64,000 nucleotides of DNA, taken from contig NC_018017.1 of assembly GCF_000243155.2 (NCBI RefSeq), positions 1,798,001 through 1,862,000 of the forward strand, written 5' to 3'. This DNA is from Desulfitobacterium dehalogenans ATCC 51507 (GTDB lineage Bacteria > Bacillota > Desulfitobacteriia > Desulfitobacteriales > Desulfitobacteriaceae). The notes below the pieces were generated by a model that was not told the DNA's origin, did not search any database, and was given only the letters and a program-made list of their open reading frames with translations. Positions 61,463 to 64,000 of the stretch are shown piece by piece (the stretch's first letter is position 1; each line of letters begins with the position of its first letter). The translations under genes were made by a program, and so were the position numbers.

Positions 61463-62675
61463 AGCTTTCACCTCCTGTTTGGGTTGCCGTATTTCCTGTT
61501 TCAGCTAAGGCAGCAAGAACTGCACCACGAACAATGATTCCGATCAGATGTTGTTCATCATCAATTACGGCAAGGGGAACTTTTGTGTTGGCAATGACGG
61601 GAAGTATATCCTGAACAAGAACATTACCCTGGCAGGTGGGGACCTTTATCAGCTTGACTTCCTGAAGGCTTTGGACACCATTATGGCGAGCTTCGATAGC
61701 CAAATCGGCATTAATAAGTCCGTGTAAATGTCTGCTTCTATCCACGACGAAGACGCTGGACAGACCATGTTCCTTCATAACCTGGAGAGCAACATTGGGA
61801 CCATCCTTAAGCTGCACCACAGGCTGAGGGCGTTTCATAATATCTTTTAAGGTAAGAATCTTACTGCGATCCACACCGCGGGCGAATTTGGCTACATAAT
61901 CATCAGCGGGGTTGCCGACAATTTCTTCAGCTGTACCCACTTGGACCAGAGAGCCATCCCTGATGAAGGCGATTCGGTCGCCGATTTTCAGAGCTTCATT
62001 CAAGTCATGGGTAATGAATACGATGGTCTTATTCATCTTCTGCTGAAGGTTAAGAAGCTCATCCTGCATTTCTTCCCGAATTAAGGGATCCAAAGCGCTG
62101 AAAGCTTCATCCATGAGTAAGATATCAGGATCATTGGTTAAGGCTCGGGCCAATCCCACCCGCTGTTTCATACCGCCGCTTAATTCATCAGGGTAGGAGT
62201 TTTCCCAACCCGCTAGTCCTACCATTGCCAGGCAATCTCGGGCCTTCTGTTCACGAGCGGCTTTGCCGATCCCTTGAATCTCTAAACCGAATACAGTGTT
62301 TTGAAGGACCGTGCGATGGGGAAGGAGGGCAAACTGTTGGAAGACCATGCCTAATTTTTTTTGTCTTATTTGTCTCAGTTCTTGAGGTTTTAACTTAGTA
62401 ATATCCACCCCATCGATCAGGATGGCTCCGGCACTCGGTTCAATTAAGCGATTGAGACAGCGGAGAATAGTGGATTTACCGCTGCCGGAAAGGCCCATGA
62501 TCACGAATATTTCTCCTTCGTTGACTGTGAAGCTGACTTTATTCACACCGACGCTCAGGCCGGTCTCGGTTAGAATCTGATCTTTGCTCAAACCCTTTTC
62601 CAAAAGATTTAAGGCTTTTTGTGGTTGAGGACTAAAAACTTTGATCAGGTTATTCACTTCGATTTTTATGCCCAT
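61431..62675 (-). CDS. opuAA: Glycine betaine ABC transporter ATPase with CBS domains
   Basis: A 414-residue ATPase of the OpuAA/ProV family. Walker A GLSGSGKST (about 65), Q-loop MVFQQFALLPHRT, signature LSGGMKQRVGLARAL and Walker B ILLMDEAFSALDP are intact. Two CBS domains follow (about 285-400); in OpuA they act as the sensor of ionic strength. The ATG at 62675 has GAGAGGAGG upstream and gives the usual N-terminus; a start at 62717 would add 14 unsupported residues. It is the first gene of the operon. Confidence 0.93.
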   Translation of the reverse strand: MGIKIEVNNLIKVFSPQPQKALNLLEKGLSKDQILTETGLSVGVNKVSFTVNEGEIFVIMGLSGSGKSTILRCLNRLIEPSAGAILIDGVDITKLKPQELRQIRQKKLGMVFQQFALLPHRTVLQNTVFGLEIQGIGKAAREQKARDCLAMVGLAGWENSYPDELSGGMKQRVGLARALTNDPDILLMDEAFSALDPLIREEMQDELLNLQQKMNKTIVFITHDLNEALKIGDRIAFIRDGSLVQVGTAEEIVGNPADDYVAKFARGVDRSKILTLKDIMKRPQPVVQLKDGPNVALQVMKEHGLSSVFVVDRSRHLHGLINADLAIEARHNGVQSLQEVKLIKVPTCQGNVLVQDILPVIANTKVPLAVIDDEQHLIGIIVRGAVLAALAETGNTATQTGGESYDSNSFGAVG

Positions 62676-62711
62676 GTTTAACCTCCTCTCGAAAAAAATA
62701 GTTATCTCAAA

Positions 62712-62742
62712 TGACAACTTGTATGATACTGCAGAGTTGTCA
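62712..62742. promoter_or_regulatory. Inverted repeat upstream of opuA
   Basis: TGACAACT (62712-62719) and AGTTGTCA (62735-62742) form an inverted repeat 15 bp apart, 37 bp before the opuAA start. A third copy, AGTTGTCA, lies at 62893-62900 toward the divergent aminotransferase gene. It may be an operator of the 336-bp divergent region; the rest of that region holds no recognised feature. Confidence 0.5.
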
Positions 62743-63011
62743 CCATGCTATTTTATCCCTTTTCCCATCAGGAGTCAAAGAGGTTCAGGGAGGATAATCC
62801 TTTCTGAGCCGACCTCAGAGGTCATAAGCCTGGGGATTCTTCCAGATCGGGACAAATCCTTCATGATACTGACATATCCGATTGAATGCACAAGTTGTCA
62901 CTTGAGAATAAACCTGGGAACAAAATGAAGAGGAAAGGGTTAGCATTGCAGAGACTTCGCAGTTGATGCTATGATAAACATGAAAACAAAGATGAAAGAA
63001 GAGATGATGGC

Positions 63012-64000
63012 ATGATTTCCAATACCATGCAACAACAAGTTAAGAACTCCTCGATTATTCGTGCTATGTTTGAAGAAGGAAAACGATTAGCAGCACTATA
63101 CGGCGCTGAAAATGTGTATGATTTTAGTTTAGGTAATCCCAATGTGGAGCCGCCTGAGGAAGTCAAGAAAGCAATTATAGACATTATAAATGAAGAAAAT
63201 TCCACAGCCCTTCACGGCTATATGAATAATTCTGGTTTTGAAGACGTTCGAGGAGCTATCGCCGATTCCCTTAATCAACGATTCGCTACCGAGTTTTCGG
63301 CTGATAATATTCTCATGACGGTAGGGGCAGCCGGAGGTTTAAATGTCATATTCAAAACCCTTCTTAATCCTGAGGACGAGGTTCTTACCTTTGCTCCCTT
63401 TTTTGGAGAGTACCGTAACTATGTTCAAAACTATCAGGGTCAACTCATTGTGGTTTCTCCGGATACGAGGGATTTTCAACCTAATTTGGAAGAGTTTAAA
63501 GAGAAAATCAGTCCAAGGACCAAAGCTGTTCTGGTTAATTCACCCAACAATCCCACAGGGGTGGTCTATTCAGAAGAGACCATCGTTTCCCTGGCGAATA
63601 TTCTTCGGGCCAAGCAAAAGGAGTATGGCACAGTGATCTATCTGGTAGCTGATGAGCCCTATCGGGAGCTTGCTTATGACCAGGTGGAAGTACCCTATCT
63701 GACCAAGTATTATGAAAATACCATCGTAGGATACTCTTTCAGCAAATCCCTCTCTTTGCCGGGAGAGAGAATCGGCTATTTGGTGATTCCGCAAGAGGCT
63801 GCGGATTATGAAAATCTAATCGCCGCTGCTAATATTGCCAATCGCATTCTGGGATTTGTTAATGCTCCGTCCCTTTTCCAGAAGGTCATTGCCAAGTGTC
63901 TTAGTGCCCAGGTTGATCTTGAAACCTACAACCGGAATCGAGAGCTTCTCTATAATGCGCTTGTATCCTATGGTTATCAATGCATTAAACCCGAGGGAGC
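63012..64000 (+). CDS. Class I/II PLP-dependent aminotransferase (3' partial)
   Basis: The frame is open from the ATG at 63012 to the right window edge (329 codons visible), so the end lies outside. The fold-type I aminotransferase pattern is clear: FSLGNPNVEPPEEV near the N-terminus, MTVGAAGGLNVI, NSPNNPTGVVYS, VADEPYREL and the PLP lysine in YSFSKSLSLPGERIGY. It resembles aspartate/aromatic aminotransferases that use pyridoxal phosphate; the substrate cannot be assigned. AGAAGAGATGATGG precedes the start. It is divergent from the opuA operon. Confidence 0.92.
   Translation, partial: MISNTMQQQVKNSSIIRAMFEEGKRLAALYGAENVYDFSLGNPNVEPPEEVKKAIIDIINEENSTALHGYMNNSGFEDVRGAIADSLNQRFATEFSADNILMTVGAAGGLNVIFKTLLNPEDEVLTFAPFFGEYRNYVQNYQGQLIVVSPDTRDFQPNLEEFKEKISPRTKAVLVNSPNNPTGVVYSEETIVSLANILRAKQKEYGTVIYLVADEPYRELAYDQVEVPYLTKYYENTIVGYSFSKSLSLPGERIGYLVIPQEAADYENLIAAANIANRILGFVNAPSLFQKVIAKCLSAQVDLETYNRNRELLYNALVSYGYQCIKPEG

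Noticed and set aside
62641-62928. A 95-residue frame in the opuA-aminotransferase gap
   Set aside because: It overlaps the opuAA start region on the other strand, has no ribosome binding site and no recognisable domain.

Overview
The window looks like a chromosomal segment of a spore-forming, anaerobic, respiratory member of the Firmicutes, most probably Desulfitobacterium (D. hafniense-like). The reasons are the strong GGAGG ribosome binding sites with frequent TTG/GTG starts, an Ger(A)-type germination operon with a sigma-G-like promoter, rubrerythrin and ferritin-like proteins, a NorCB-type respiratory enzyme, an L-box and a yybP-ykoY riboswitch, and many classical rho-independent terminators. 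The species assignment is inference from gene content, not from a marker gene. No rRNA, tRNA, CRISPR array, transposase or prophage was seen.

Layout. 2-3.9 kb: end of an ABC exporter, a DUF169 protein and convergent norCB. 4.7-9.7 kb: a nupNOPQ-type nucleoside ABC importer on the minus strand. 10-23 kb: ferritin, a TVP38 membrane protein, a bacteriohemerythrin-CheX pair, a GGDEF/HD-GYP sensor, an ADP-ribosylglycohydrolase, a YitT protein, an ArsC/Spx-like protein, BrnQ, an ECF sigma/DUF4179 pair and a LysM lipoprotein. 23-31.6 kb: a small PAS protein, a GntR-ABC operon with an autoregulatory-looking operator, the ger operon, an MFS pump and ThpR. 32-36.4 kb: a two-component system with a Met-rich sensor in one operon with CcdA and a TlpA/ResA thioredoxin, and a divergent small secreted protein behind a structured leader. 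36.7-43.7 kb: Ung, a periplasmic-sensor GGDEF-EAL protein, a helical protein, a Nudix hydrolase, an EamA transporter with a His-rich tail and rubrerythrin. 43.8-49.5 kb: lysine riboswitch plus basic amino-acid ABC importer, an ABC exporter, Mn riboswitch plus MntP. 49.6-54.4 kb: a truncated response regulator, then two FNR-box-controlled units (scdA-hma and hma-P1B ATPase-crp/fnr). 54.5-64 kb: FMN reductase, ferritin-like protein, a broken VTC gene with DUF4956 and Cthe_2159-like partners, the opuA glycine betaine operon and the start of an aminotransferase.

Two things stand out. First, five copies (A-E) of a 0.3-0.8 kb non-coding, highly palindromic repeat lie in intergenic gaps, all in the same orientation as the gene just upstream and, in four cases, just after that gene's terminator; a stem changes in a compensatory way between copies, which suggests a structured RNA or a mobile palindromic element. 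Second, the 50.2-54.4 kb block couples an iron-centre repair protein, two free-standing HMA domains, a P1B ATPase with an unusual CPG membrane motif and a Crp/Fnr regulator with a His/Cys-rich N-terminus; two perfect FNR boxes, each placed exactly 29.5 bp before a -10 element, make it a coherent candidate regulon for metal handling under anoxic or nitrosative conditions.
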